This document shows, in pieces, positions 1 through 5,243 of a stretch of 11,935 bases of DNA. The notes beneath the pieces are model-generated. The model ran no database searches, was not told the origin of the DNA, and saw only the letters and a program-made list of their open reading frames with translations. Made by a program: the position numbers and the translations under genes. Numbering within the stretch: position 1 is the first letter of the stretch; each line of letters starts with the position of its first letter. The stretch is from Bacillota bacterium (GTDB lineage Bacteria; Bacillota; Bacilli; Paenibacillales; NBRC-103111). The stretch lies in NCBI GenBank assembly GCA_023393235.1, contig JAEWMH010000066.1:1-11935 (forward strand), read 5' to 3'.

Positions 1-99
1 GAAGAGCAGAGAAGAACATGTAAATATTTTCAACAAAATCATGTTTATCCCTATATCTAGGCATCCACCTAGCCATGTTAAGTTTAGTGCATCGCTAGT

Positions 100-281
100 G
101 CGGTGAGCGCCGTTATTTGGCCCCAAAAGGCATTTTCAAAAATCTAACGGAAGCAGCGGACCTTATTGTCCGTTCTGTGGGCATAAACCTGACGAAATCA
201 TCGAAATAACGGCTCTGACCGCCGTTAGAATCCGAGGGAGGCAAATAATGCGGCAATAGCGGCGCTCACTGCCGTTAGAAT
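100..281. repeat. Palindromic repeat module with inverted outer copies
   Basis: Two direct copies of a palindromic unit lie exactly 50 bp apart, at 206-231 and 256-281. Each reads roughly ATARCGGC-N7-GCCGTTAGAAT. The first has a perfect 7-bp stem (TAACGGC 207-213, GCCGTTA 221-227) and the second has one wobble pair (257-263, 271-277). A third, inverted copy at 100-116 matches the reverse complement of 256-272 at 15 of 17 positions, so the outer copies could pair across the module. This looks like a dispersed intergenic element. I infer, but cannot show from one window, that it recurs elsewhere in the genome. Confidence 0.6.
146..174. repeat. Nested hairpin inside the repeat module
   Basis: AACGGA (146-151) is complementary to TCCGTT (169-174). 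An alternative inner pairing, CGGAC (157-161) with GTCCG (168-172) around a 6-nt loop, uses part of the same bases. The AACGG half-site is shared with the flanking units, so this is probably a diverged part of the same element. Confidence 0.5.
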
Positions 282-449
282 ATCCTTGGAAACATTTACA
301 CGAAAAACCCGCCGCCCCCGCTCTTCTGTACGAGCCCACCACGCCATCCTGCCGATCCGCGTTCTCTCACCAGCCTCACGGAGCCTACGCATCTGTCCGC
401 TGAACCGAGTGCCAGCCAGCCTCAGTCTGTACATTTTCTTGCTCATGAG

Positions 450-464
450 TGATAATCATTCTCA
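450..464. promoter_or_regulatory. Candidate Fur-family operator (7-1-7 palindrome)
   Basis: TGATAATCATTCTCA matches the Bacillus Fur 7-1-7 consensus TGATAATNATTATCA at 13 of 14 defined positions. The half-site sequence favours Fur over PerR or Zur. A possible minus-strand -10 (TATAGT, 476-481) and a plus-strand TATACT (473-478) lie next to it, but neither has a good -35. No convincing gene starts on either side, so the target is unknown. The site could be the relic of a lost iron-uptake gene or control a short RNA. Confidence 0.45.
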
Positions 465-484
465 ATCATGTCTATACTATAAAC

Positions 485-504
485 AGGGCCCATTAACAGG
501 CCCT
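485..504. other. Short GC hairpin beside the Fur-type site
   Basis: AGGGCC (485-490) pairs perfectly with GGCCCT (499-504) around an 8-nt loop. Only three T residues follow on the plus strand, so it is at best a weak terminator. Its position just downstream of the Fur-type palindrome, reading rightward, is its only context. Confidence 0.35.
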
Positions 505-553
505 TTACCAGGCACCGACCGCCAGCCGCGGCGCTCTCTTCCATAAACCGCCC

Positions 554-590
554 CAAAAAAAGAAGAACGGCAGTGGCGCTGCCGCTCTTC
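554..590 (-). terminator. Intrinsic terminator of the DUF1540 gene
   Basis: Read on the minus strand, a 12-bp stem (579-590 with 562-573, one mismatch) closes a 5-nt loop and is followed by a T-rich run (the complement of the A tract at 555-561). It begins 6 bp after the stop codon of the minus-strand DUF1540 gene, which supports both the terminator and the gene. Confidence 0.8.
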
Positions 591-596
591 CCGTCA

Positions 597-752
597 TCAG
601 ACCTTAGGCTCAAAGGTTCTACAATCGGTTTCTTCGGAATTGGAGGCTTGTTTGCCGCGGTGGTGGGTAACTTTGATGGAGGATGCTCTGCAAAGATTAC
701 CGTTTGCCCAGTATTTGCAGGAATTAACTTCGCACACTACGTCTTTTGCCAT
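597..752 (-). CDS. DUF1540 domain-containing small protein
   Basis: This 51-codon gene encodes a small Cys-rich protein starting MAKDVVCEVNSCKYW. Four cysteines (C7, C12, C21, C44) and the order V-x-C-x-V-x-S-C-x-Y-W, then C-x-A, then an I-x-V strand, then E-T-D-C-R-T-F near the end, match the DUF1540 family found widely in spore-forming Firmicutes. Its biochemical role is unknown; the conserved Cys pattern suggests metal binding, which is inference. The start is set by ATG at 752 with a strong AGGTGA/GGGAGGT ribosome binding site (761-767) 8 nt upstream. An intrinsic terminator follows immediately, so it is probably monocistronic. It has no membrane segment or signal peptide. The call rests on family recognition plus matching start and stop signals. 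Confidence 0.85.
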   Translation of the reverse strand: MAKDVVCEVNSCKYWANGNLCRASSIKVTHHRGKQASNSEETDCRTFEPKV

Positions 753-838
753 CGGTGTTCACCTCCCTTCACAAATAGGATGGTCGCAACCGGGGGGACG
801 TTATACATACGGCCCGGATTTTCCGGGTAATTCCTCAT
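737..838 (-). CDS. Possible 33-codon upstream ORF overlapping the DUF1540 start
   Basis: An ATG at 838 opens a 33-codon frame that ends at 737, overlapping the DUF1540 start region by 16 bp. The product would be a short peptide beginning MRNYPENPGRMYNV, which I do not recognise. The only upstream purine-rich sequence is GGGGGCGGGG immediately before the ATG, a poor Shine-Dalgarno. If translated it could couple to the DUF1540 gene, but it may be chance. A small hairpin (CCCGGA 813-818 with TCCGGG 822-827) lies within it. Confidence 0.2.
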   Translation of the reverse strand: MRNYPENPGRMYNVPPVATILFVKGGEHRWQKT

Positions 839-850
839 GCCCCGCCCCCA

Positions 851-884
851 AAAGCCTGCTTTAGCATGCTGAGGAGGTTTTTTT
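851..884 (+). terminator. Plus-strand intrinsic terminator with no known upstream gene
   Basis: CCT (855-857) plus CTTTAG (859-864) pair with CTGAGG (869-874) plus AGG (875-877) around a CATG loop, with one bulged G, and a run of seven T (878-884) follows. Wobble pairs form only in plus-strand RNA, which fixes the direction. No plus-strand gene ends nearby. It may end a short RNA from the left or insulate the next promoter. Confidence 0.6.
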
Positions 885-904
885 CTGTTTACCGCACCAG
901 GCCG

Positions 905-934
905 TTTTCATTTTTTTCAAAGAGTTTGTATAAT
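905..934 (+). promoter_or_regulatory. Candidate sigma-A promoter for the 973-1473 gene
   Basis: A perfect -10 hexamer TATAAT lies at 929-934. The best -35, TTTTCA (905-910), is 18 bp upstream and matches TTGACA at 4 of 6 positions. The start codon is 38 bp downstream, giving a leader of about 30 nt with a good ribosome binding site. The position directly after a terminator supports a new transcription unit. Confidence 0.6.
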
Positions 935-972
935 GAACCCATTGGTGCACGAAGAAAAGGGGGAGAGCCGTT

Positions 973-1473
973 ATGATGAACCTGCGGATTTGCCGGACAC
1001 CTGTGCAGCTGGCCAATGGGGCCGAGGCGTTGTCCTTGCAGGCGGCGCTTCCGGTTGCCCGGGAGATTGCCGGGGAATGGGGCTGTGAGCTGATTCCCAC
1101 AGGAGAAATGCTGGTTCCGCCCTTTGGGGGAAAAGAAGGCTGGCTGCTGCTGCCTGAGATTCTATACCGCCTGCAGGGCATCCTTTTAGCTTGCCAGCAG
1201 GGTCCAACGGGACTTCCAGAGCTTATGGTGGCCCGGGAGGAGGATGCCACTACCTGGGAGGACTTCCTGCTGATGAAGCTGGCCCATAATCTGGCTTACC
1301 GTCTGCAGGGTCAGCTTTTCCTCGGGGAGGGAACAGAGCCGATGCCTGTGGAGCCGGAGCGTTTTGCCACCTTCGAAGCTTATGTGGACCGTGTTTTGGA
1401 AGCCGAGGACGATCTGGTGAAGGAAATCAAAAAAACCTGGATTTACGCCCACCGCAAACGGGCCATCCGATAA
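973..1473 (+). CDS. Hypothetical protein, 166 aa
   Basis: I do not recognise this family. The start is ATG at 973 (a second ATG follows at 976), preceded 7 nt away by AAAGGGGGAG (956-965) and by a TATAAT promoter, so expression is likely. The protein appears soluble: no signal peptide or clear membrane segment. It is rich in Leu, Glu and Ala, with a Gly/Pro turn around residues 50-54 (PPFGG), a probably helical middle, an acidic stretch near residues 140-150 (LEAEDDLVKE) and a basic end (HRKRAIR). No catalytic motif is visible. It lies 105 bp before a methyltransferase gene on the same strand, with a large hairpin between them, so the two may or may not share a transcript. Confidence 0.75.
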   Translation: MMNLRICRTPVQLANGAEALSLQAALPVAREIAGEWGCELIPTGEMLVPPFGGKEGWLLLPEILYRLQGILLACQQGPTGLPELMVAREEDATTWEDFLLMKLAHNLAYRLQGQLFLGEGTEPMPVEPERFATFEAYVDRVLEAEDDLVKEIKKTWIYAHRKRAIR

Positions 1474-1478
1474 AAAAT

Positions 1479-1528
1479 CCCCCAAAAGTGATGAGCTGCT
1501 TCGTAGTGGCTTCAGGTACTTTTGGGGG
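1479..1528 (+). other. Large perfect-stem hairpin between two genes
   Basis: CCCCCAAAAGT (1479-1489) is a perfect 11-bp complement of ACTTTTGGGGG (1518-1528). The 28-nt interior can fold further in plus-strand RNA through an 8-bp stem containing wobble pairs. No T-run follows on the plus strand. On the minus strand the stem is followed by six T (the complement of 1472-1477), so it would work as an intrinsic terminator for leftward transcription. Sitting 6 bp after the stop of the upstream gene, it may be a transcript-end or stability hairpin, or a block to antisense transcription. Confidence 0.65.
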
Positions 1529-1578
1529 AGCCCCCAGAACAATATACGATGTTTCTAACATACAAAGGACGTGCTGGA

Positions 1579-2766
1579 ATGGAAGAGTTGAGAAAGCTGA
1601 CGGAGGAACTGTGCGGAGAAGGCAAGCTGCTTCACGCCGTACTCAGCAATCCCCGGAACAAAGCGGAAGGGCTGCCCTCCAAGCTGAAGGCAAAGCCGGT
1701 GCTTCTGAAGGGGGAGCGGATGGTGCAGCTGGAGAAAACTATCGGGCCCAAGGCTTATCATGAGAATGTGTCTCCGGAAGAAGCCGCGGCCAAGCTGGCG
1801 GAGTGGCTGGAGGGGCATTTTAAGCAGGGGCTTCTGCAGACGGCGGAAGCGGACTACCAGGTTCTGGTGGACAAGCGGGGGAAGGTGGCCATCCTGCGCA
1901 AAGCGGCGACCAAGCAGCAGGCGGAGCTGGGGCATAACCGTAAAAAGCAGTATTTGCTGGAGGAAGGTGTTCCGGTGCCTTTCCTGGTGAAGCTGGGTGT
2001 GATGAACAAGGATGGGAAGGTCCTCGCCCCCAAGTACGACAAGTTCCGCCAGATCAACCGTTACCTGGAGATGATTGAGGACGTTGCGGAATATTTGCCT
2101 CAAGACCGGGTGGTACGGATCGTGGATTTCGGCTGCGGCAAGTCCTACCTGACCTTTGCCCTGTATCATTATCTCGTGGCGGTCCGCGGCATGAAGGCGG
2201 AGATTGTAGGCCTTGACCTGAAGGCCGATGTGATTGCGCACTGCTCGGCGCTGGCTGAGGAATTTGGCTACGCCGGTCTGAAATTCCAGACCGGGGACAT
2301 CAGCCAATATGAGGGTGCGGAGCAGGCGGATATGGTGGTTACCCTCCATGCCTGCGACACGGCAACCGATGCGGCCTTGGAAAAAGCGGTGCGCTGGAAC
2401 GCCGGCGTGATCCTGTCCGTGCCCTGCTGCCAGCATGAGCTGAACCGGCAGATCAAGAATGAGCTCCTGTCACCTATGCTGCAGCATGGACTCATCAAGG
2501 AGCGTTTCTCCGCTCTGGCCACAGACTCCATCCGGGCAAGCCTCTTGGAGCTGGCCGGTTACAGGACGCAGCTTCTGGAATTTATCGATATGGAGCACAC
2601 GCCCAAGAATATTCTGATCCGCGCTGTGCGCCAGCCATCGCCGGACCCCAAGAAGCTTGCAGCCCAGGCACGGTCTTATCTAGCCTTCCGGGACATGCTG
2701 AACGCAGAGCCATATCTGGAACGGGCCTTGGGGGATATCCTGAAGCCGGTGCTGGATGAGGCCTAG
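1579..2766 (+). CDS. Class I SAM-dependent methyltransferase (Methyltransf_32 type)
   Basis: The protein (395 aa) has an uncharacterised N-terminal region (about 1-165) and a Rossmann methyltransferase core (about 175-350). Motif I is VDFGCGKSYL at 182-191, the acidic ribose-binding position is in GLDLK (D213), TGDI follows at 238-241, and the motif-IV region reads LHACDTATD (256-264). SVPCCQHEL (280-288) with paired cysteines recalls Methyltransf_32 and the related METTL25/TRM13-like enzymes; an RNA substrate is therefore possible but is inference. ATG 1579 is chosen because AAAGGA (1564-1569) lies 9 nt upstream; upstream in-frame starts at 1522 and 1549 have no ribosome binding site, and the first lies inside the hairpin. 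No membrane segment is seen. The gene is convergent with the two-component system, 20 bp from its end. Confidence 0.85.
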   Translation: MEELRKLTEELCGEGKLLHAVLSNPRNKAEGLPSKLKAKPVLLKGERMVQLEKTIGPKAYHENVSPEEAAAKLAEWLEGHFKQGLLQTAEADYQVLVDKRGKVAILRKAATKQQAELGHNRKKQYLLEEGVPVPFLVKLGVMNKDGKVLAPKYDKFRQINRYLEMIEDVAEYLPQDRVVRIVDFGCGKSYLTFALYHYLVAVRGMKAEIVGLDLKADVIAHCSALAEEFGYAGLKFQTGDISQYEGAEQADMVVTLHACDTATDAALEKAVRWNAGVILSVPCCQHELNRQIKNELLSPMLQHGLIKERFSALATDSIRASLLELAGYRTQLLEFIDMEHTPKNILIRAVRQPSPDPKKLAAQARSYLAFRDMLNAEPYLERALGDILKPVLDEA

Positions 2767-2789
2767 GGCGGGTTTGCAAACATGCCCTA
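2764..2789. terminator. Shared hairpin between convergent genes
   Basis: TAGGGC (2764-2769) pairs with GCCCTA (2784-2789), extended by a wobble pair and GTT/AAC around a TGCA loop. The stem base includes both stop codons, TAG of the methyltransferase and TAG of the response regulator on the other strand. No clear T-run follows on either side, so termination efficiency is uncertain; a bidirectional end signal is the simplest reading. Confidence 0.45.
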
Positions 2790-3482
2790 AACCATTCCCT
2801 CATCCTGGGCTTTTTTCGCCGCTTGAATCCGGTCGCGCACATCCATTTTGGAATAAATGCTGGAAATATAGTTTTTGACTGTTCCTTCGGACAAATAGAG
2901 CCGCTCTGCAATTTCACGGTTGTTCAGCCCGTCAGCGATGCATTCCAGCACCTGCTGCTCCCGGTCGCTGAGCCCGTAGGAAGTGCCCGAGCGGCTTTGC
3001 TCCTCATGGACGGAGGCAGAGGTGGCATGGGCGGCTCCGCGGTTATCCGGGGAAGCAGTCCCCTGGAGATGCGCCACCATCATCTTGGCGATATCCTGGG
3101 GAATCAGAGTCCCGCCCTTGTGGACCCACTTAATCCCGGAGATCAGATCCCGGGGATGGATGGCCTTCAGGAGATACCCTTCCGCGCCTGCACCCAGGGC
3201 GTCTACCACGTACTGGATTTCCTGGAAGGTGGTCAGGATGATCACACGGATCTCCGGATACCGGGCTTTGATCTGCCGGGTAGCCTCCACACCATTCATT
3301 TCGGGCATATGGATGTCCATCAGGACCACGTGGGGAGAGACCGTTCCGCACAGCTCCACCGCTTTGCTTCCGTTCTCGGCTAAGCCCACCACCTGAATCT
3401 CCGGGTCCATGTCAAGCACAATGTGCAGGCTCTCCCGAATCAGGTCCTGGTCATCCGCAAGCAGCAATCTGATCTCATTCAT
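2787..3482 (-). CDS. NarL/LuxR-family DNA-binding response regulator
   Basis: This 231-aa two-component regulator pairs with the upstream kinase gene. The receiver domain (about 1-120) has the acidic pair D10-D11, the phospho-acceptor D56 (VLMDIHMP), T84 and K106, all the residues needed for phosphotransfer. A variable linker (about 125-165) leads to a LuxR-type helix-turn-helix (about 169-225) with the SDREQQVL start and EGTVKNYIS recognition segment. The start at 3482 has AAGGAGG (3492-3498) 9 nt upstream; a longer frame to 3584 would overlap the kinase gene and add non-receiver sequence. It follows the kinase by 56 bp on the same strand, suggesting one operon. The family resembles LiaR, DesR and YfiK of Bacillus. 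The target is unknown; the divergent ABC exporter is the obvious candidate. Confidence 0.93.
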   Translation of the reverse strand: MNEIRLLLADDQDLIRESLHIVLDMDPEIQVVGLAENGSKAVELCGTVSPHVVLMDIHMPEMNGVEATRQIKARYPEIRVIILTTFQEIQYVVDALGAGAEGYLLKAIHPRDLISGIKWVHKGGTLIPQDIAKMMVAHLQGTASPDNRGAAHATSASVHEEQSRSGTSYGLSDREQQVLECIADGLNNREIAERLYLSEGTVKNYISSIYSKMDVRDRIQAAKKAQDEGMV

Positions 3483-3538
3483 GGCCTTGCGCCTCCTTAT
3501 ATACAATGCTAGAGCACTAAGAGTCTGTCCAACCCGGC

Positions 3539-4759
3539 CTATAGTCCGTCCGGCCCCGGGCTTCTCAGGACGGGAATGCTGCACACTACGGTTATACCCT
3601 TCTGGGCTGAAGGAAGCACCTGGAGACGGCCCTGCAGCGCAGACAGCCGGTCCTCCATGGCCGACAGCCCGAAGCCGGGCTGCACGTCCCCGCTGCCGAT
3701 CCCGTCATCGGAAATGGTCAGGGTGTAGCGGCTGGGGGCATAATCGGCATGAATGCGGATTGATGATGCCTGACCATGACGCTTGGAATTGGTCAGAGCC
3801 TCCTGAAGGCAGCGGATCATGGTCAGCTGCGCCTGCCGGGGCAGCTCATAACCCTCGCCGGAGGTAGTCAGATGGATTTCCGTCCCGGTATTCACACCGA
3901 AGTCCCTGGCGATCTGATCCAGCTGCGCGGCGAAGCTGCCTTCTTCCTCCGGCGGAGCCATCTGGTGGATATTGCGCCGGACCTCCTCCAGGCCGTTGCG
4001 GGCCACCTGCCGGAGTACGTCCAGCTTCTCACGGGCCACAGCGGGATTGACCTCCAGCAGATAAGAGACAGCATCCATACCCATGATAACCGTTGTGAAG
4101 GTATGCCCTACCGTATCATGCAGCTCCCGTGACATCCGGTTGCGCTCCTCGGCCACCGTCAGCTTCTCCACCTGGCTGGAGTATTGCTCCAGGACCCGGT
4201 TTTGTTCCTGGACCAGCCGGTAGACCCGAAGGTTTTCCTCATATAACTGCTTCACACTGTAATGGGAGTACCAGATTTTATGAATGCCCAGACCCAACCC
4301 CAGCAGGATGCCGGAATTGAGGCAAGCGGTAATGGCGGTGGCCAAGTCGAAGCCTTCCGGATAAGCCAGCCATAACAGCAGGATAGGAAGACCCAGCACA
4401 TACAGGAAAATATTCACCACCAGGATATAGCAGTTGCGGGAATGGAAACCCAGCAGCAAAAGAGCGACTGTAACCAAATTGGTCATTTCCCCGTATTTAA
4501 ACGTGGCGAATATACTAAGGAGGCCGCTGGTAACCAGCACACTGAACGGCAGCGCCCACAGATGGGTGTACCCCGGGTGCCAGAACAAGAGCGGGGCAAA
4601 ATAACAGACCACAAGCGCCAGCATATATCCGGCCCGCTCCGGAAATCCGGTCAGCTGCGGAATTGTCGCTACATATAGAAGCCCGATGGCAAGACCGGAG
4701 GTGAGCACACCCAGCATCACCCAGTCCAGCCATTGCCAGGCCCTTCTTTCGATCACCAT
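3539..4759 (-). CDS. Sensor histidine kinase, HisKA_3 (NarL/DesK) family
   Basis: The protein (406 aa) has an N-terminal membrane domain with about five to six hydrophobic segments between residues 12 and 158 and only short loops, so it probably senses within or at the membrane. A helical linker (about 165-200) leads to the HisKA_3 dimerisation domain with phospho-acceptor H214 (RELHDTVGH). The HATPase_c domain follows, with an N-box (E320-ALTNSKRH), G1 motif DDGIG (351-355) and G2 GFGLSAMEDR (362-371). ATG 4759 is preferred because GGGAGA (4768-4773) is 8 nt upstream; an in-frame ATG at 4810 would add 17 residues but has no ribosome binding site. Architecture matches DesK/LiaS/YfiJ-like kinases. 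It is co-oriented with its regulator and divergent from an ABC exporter. The ligand is unknown. Confidence 0.92.
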   Translation of the reverse strand: MVIERRAWQWLDWVMLGVLTSGLAIGLLYVATIPQLTGFPERAGYMLALVVCYFAPLLFWHPGYTHLWALPFSVLVTSGLLSIFATFKYGEMTNLVTVALLLLGFHSRNCYILVVNIFLYVLGLPILLLWLAYPEGFDLATAITACLNSGILLGLGLGIHKIWYSHYSVKQLYEENLRVYRLVQEQNRVLEQYSSQVEKLTVAEERNRMSRELHDTVGHTFTTVIMGMDAVSYLLEVNPAVAREKLDVLRQVARNGLEEVRRNIHQMAPPEEEGSFAAQLDQIARDFGVNTGTEIHLTTSGEGYELPRQAQLTMIRCLQEALTNSKRHGQASSIRIHADYAPSRYTLTISDDGIGSGDVQPGFGLSAMEDRLSALQGRLQVLPSAQKGITVVCSIPVLRSPGPDGL

Positions 4760-4783
4760 ACGCGTATTCTCCCGTACCGTTGC

Positions 4784-4799
4784 GGGGCTTGCAAGCTCC
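4784..4799. promoter_or_regulatory. Palindrome in the kinase leader, possible operator
   Basis: GCTTGCAAGC (4787-4796) is a perfect 10-bp palindrome, widened by GG/CC to a 16-bp imperfect one. It lies 25 bp upstream of the chosen kinase start and downstream of the candidate promoter. A related TTGCAA core flanked by GG and GG occurs at 5061-5066 in the same intergenic region. Binding by the local response regulator is conjecture. Confidence 0.25.
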
Positions 4800-4887
4800 C
4801 GTTTTCTCATTTTTTTGGCTGCAGACCGGACTTTTGTTACGAAAAAGCTGCGAGCTTGTGCATGTTCATCCGGAGGATTGTTTCACC

Positions 4888-4916
4888 ATTGTACTAAATT
4901 CCAGCCTAAACCTGAA
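4888..4916 (-). promoter_or_regulatory. Candidate promoter of the kinase-regulator operon
   Basis: On the minus strand, TTCAGG (4911-4916) and TACAAT (4888-4893) are 17 bp apart. The -10 matches TATAAT at 5 of 6 positions, but the -35 is weak. The leader would be about 120 nt and include the palindrome near 4791. Confidence 0.35.
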
Positions 4917-5008
4917 GTGAGCGCGGTCATGTGACTGGCCTTGGACCTATGTTGGCAAAGGAGACTATGCAAAAAGACGATAACGCGCTATGATAGATGA
5001 CAGCAATT

Positions 5009-5040
5009 GGTAAAACCGTTCCACAGCGTGAGATTTTGCC
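5009..5040. repeat. Hairpin with GGTAAAA/TTTTGCC arms
   Basis: GGTAAAA (5009-5015) pairs with TTTTGCC (5034-5040), with one wobble, around an interior that can itself form CAC/GTG (5022-5024, 5028-5030). The segment CGTGAGATTTTG (5027-5038) reappears almost exactly as CGTGGAGATTTTG (5145-5157) in the larger palindrome downstream, so the two may be related copies. Confidence 0.4.
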
Positions 5041-5073
5041 TTCTTGAGATGGATATGCGGTTGCAAGGCAGGC

Positions 5074-5209
5074 GTGCCGGAGCGGCAGATTAGAGACTGC
5101 GACGAAATAAAGTACCGCTAATTTGCGGACAAAACTCCCAAAAACGTGGAGATTTTGTCAGCAAAAGCGGGTACCAATTTTCTCGCAGCTCCTTAGCGGA
5201 AACCGGCGC
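5074..5209. repeat. Long imperfect palindromic element upstream of the ABC genes
   Basis: The core hairpin spans 5112-5174. GTACC-GCT (5112-5119), TTTGC (5122-5126), GACAAAA (5128-5134) and CTCC (5135-5138) pair in order with GGAG (5148-5151), TTTTGTC (5153-5159), GCAAA (5161-5165) and AGC-GGTAC (5166-5174), around a 9-nt loop. Complementarity continues outward: CTGCGA (5098-5103) with TCGCAG (5183-5188), and GTGCCGG (5074-5080) with CCGGCGC (5203-5209). The arms thus approach 65 bp with small bulges. There is no T-run for termination. It could be a MITE-like or REP-like mobile palindrome or a structured leader for the ABC transcript. Confidence 0.65.
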
Positions 5210-5243
5210 ATCCCATCAGGCAATCGAGACACAGGAGGTATAC

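Larger units (their letters stand above)
1..553. other. Long non-coding stretch with no convincing gene
   Basis: No reading frame here has both a ribosome binding site and protein-like composition. The first 100 bases are AT-rich, with two small hairpins: AACATG at 15-20 pairing with CATGTT at 40-45, and CTAGG at 57-61 pairing with CCTAG at 68-72. A repeat module occupies 100-281, a Fur-type palindrome lies at 450-464, and a short GC hairpin sits at 485-504. A 73-codon Arg-rich minus frame (225-446) lacks a Shine-Dalgarno and its end is made of repeat sequence, so I do not call it. The region may be a decayed locus or a regulatory or repeat-rich intergenic region. Confidence 0.6.
4760..5243. 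other. Divergent intergenic region, 484 bp, palindrome-rich
   Basis: This region separates the minus-strand kinase from the plus-strand ABC genes and is less GC-rich than the flanking genes. It contains the leader palindrome (4784-4799), a candidate kinase promoter (4888-4916), a hairpin at 5009-5040, and a long imperfect palindrome centred near 5143. A good plus-strand promoter is not evident; TATGAT (4990-4995) is the best -10 but lacks a matching -35. An 8-codon frame (4967-4993) after AAAGGAG has spacing of only 3 nt and is not called. No protein-coding gene is convincing. Confidence 0.6.

Noticed and set aside
206..281. CRISPR-like pair of repeats
   Set aside because: Only two direct copies, 26 bp each, palindromic and with an inverted third copy; no array and no cas genes.
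225..446. 73-codon Arg-rich minus-strand frame next to the Fur-type site
   Set aside because: No ribosome binding site, composition unlike a folded protein, and the C-terminal part is encoded by the repeat units.
1555..2436. 293-codon minus-strand frame opposite the methyltransferase
   Set aside because: Antisense shadow; no ribosome binding site, and the plus-strand product has clear methyltransferase motifs.
3483..3584. 34-codon N-terminal extension of the response regulator
   Set aside because: It would overlap the kinase gene and lacks receiver homology; AAGGAGG marks the ATG at 3482.
5009..5209. Riboswitch or T-box leader before the ABC genes
   Set aside because: No recognised aptamer or T-box core sequence and no terminator T-run; the structure is better described as a palindromic repeat.
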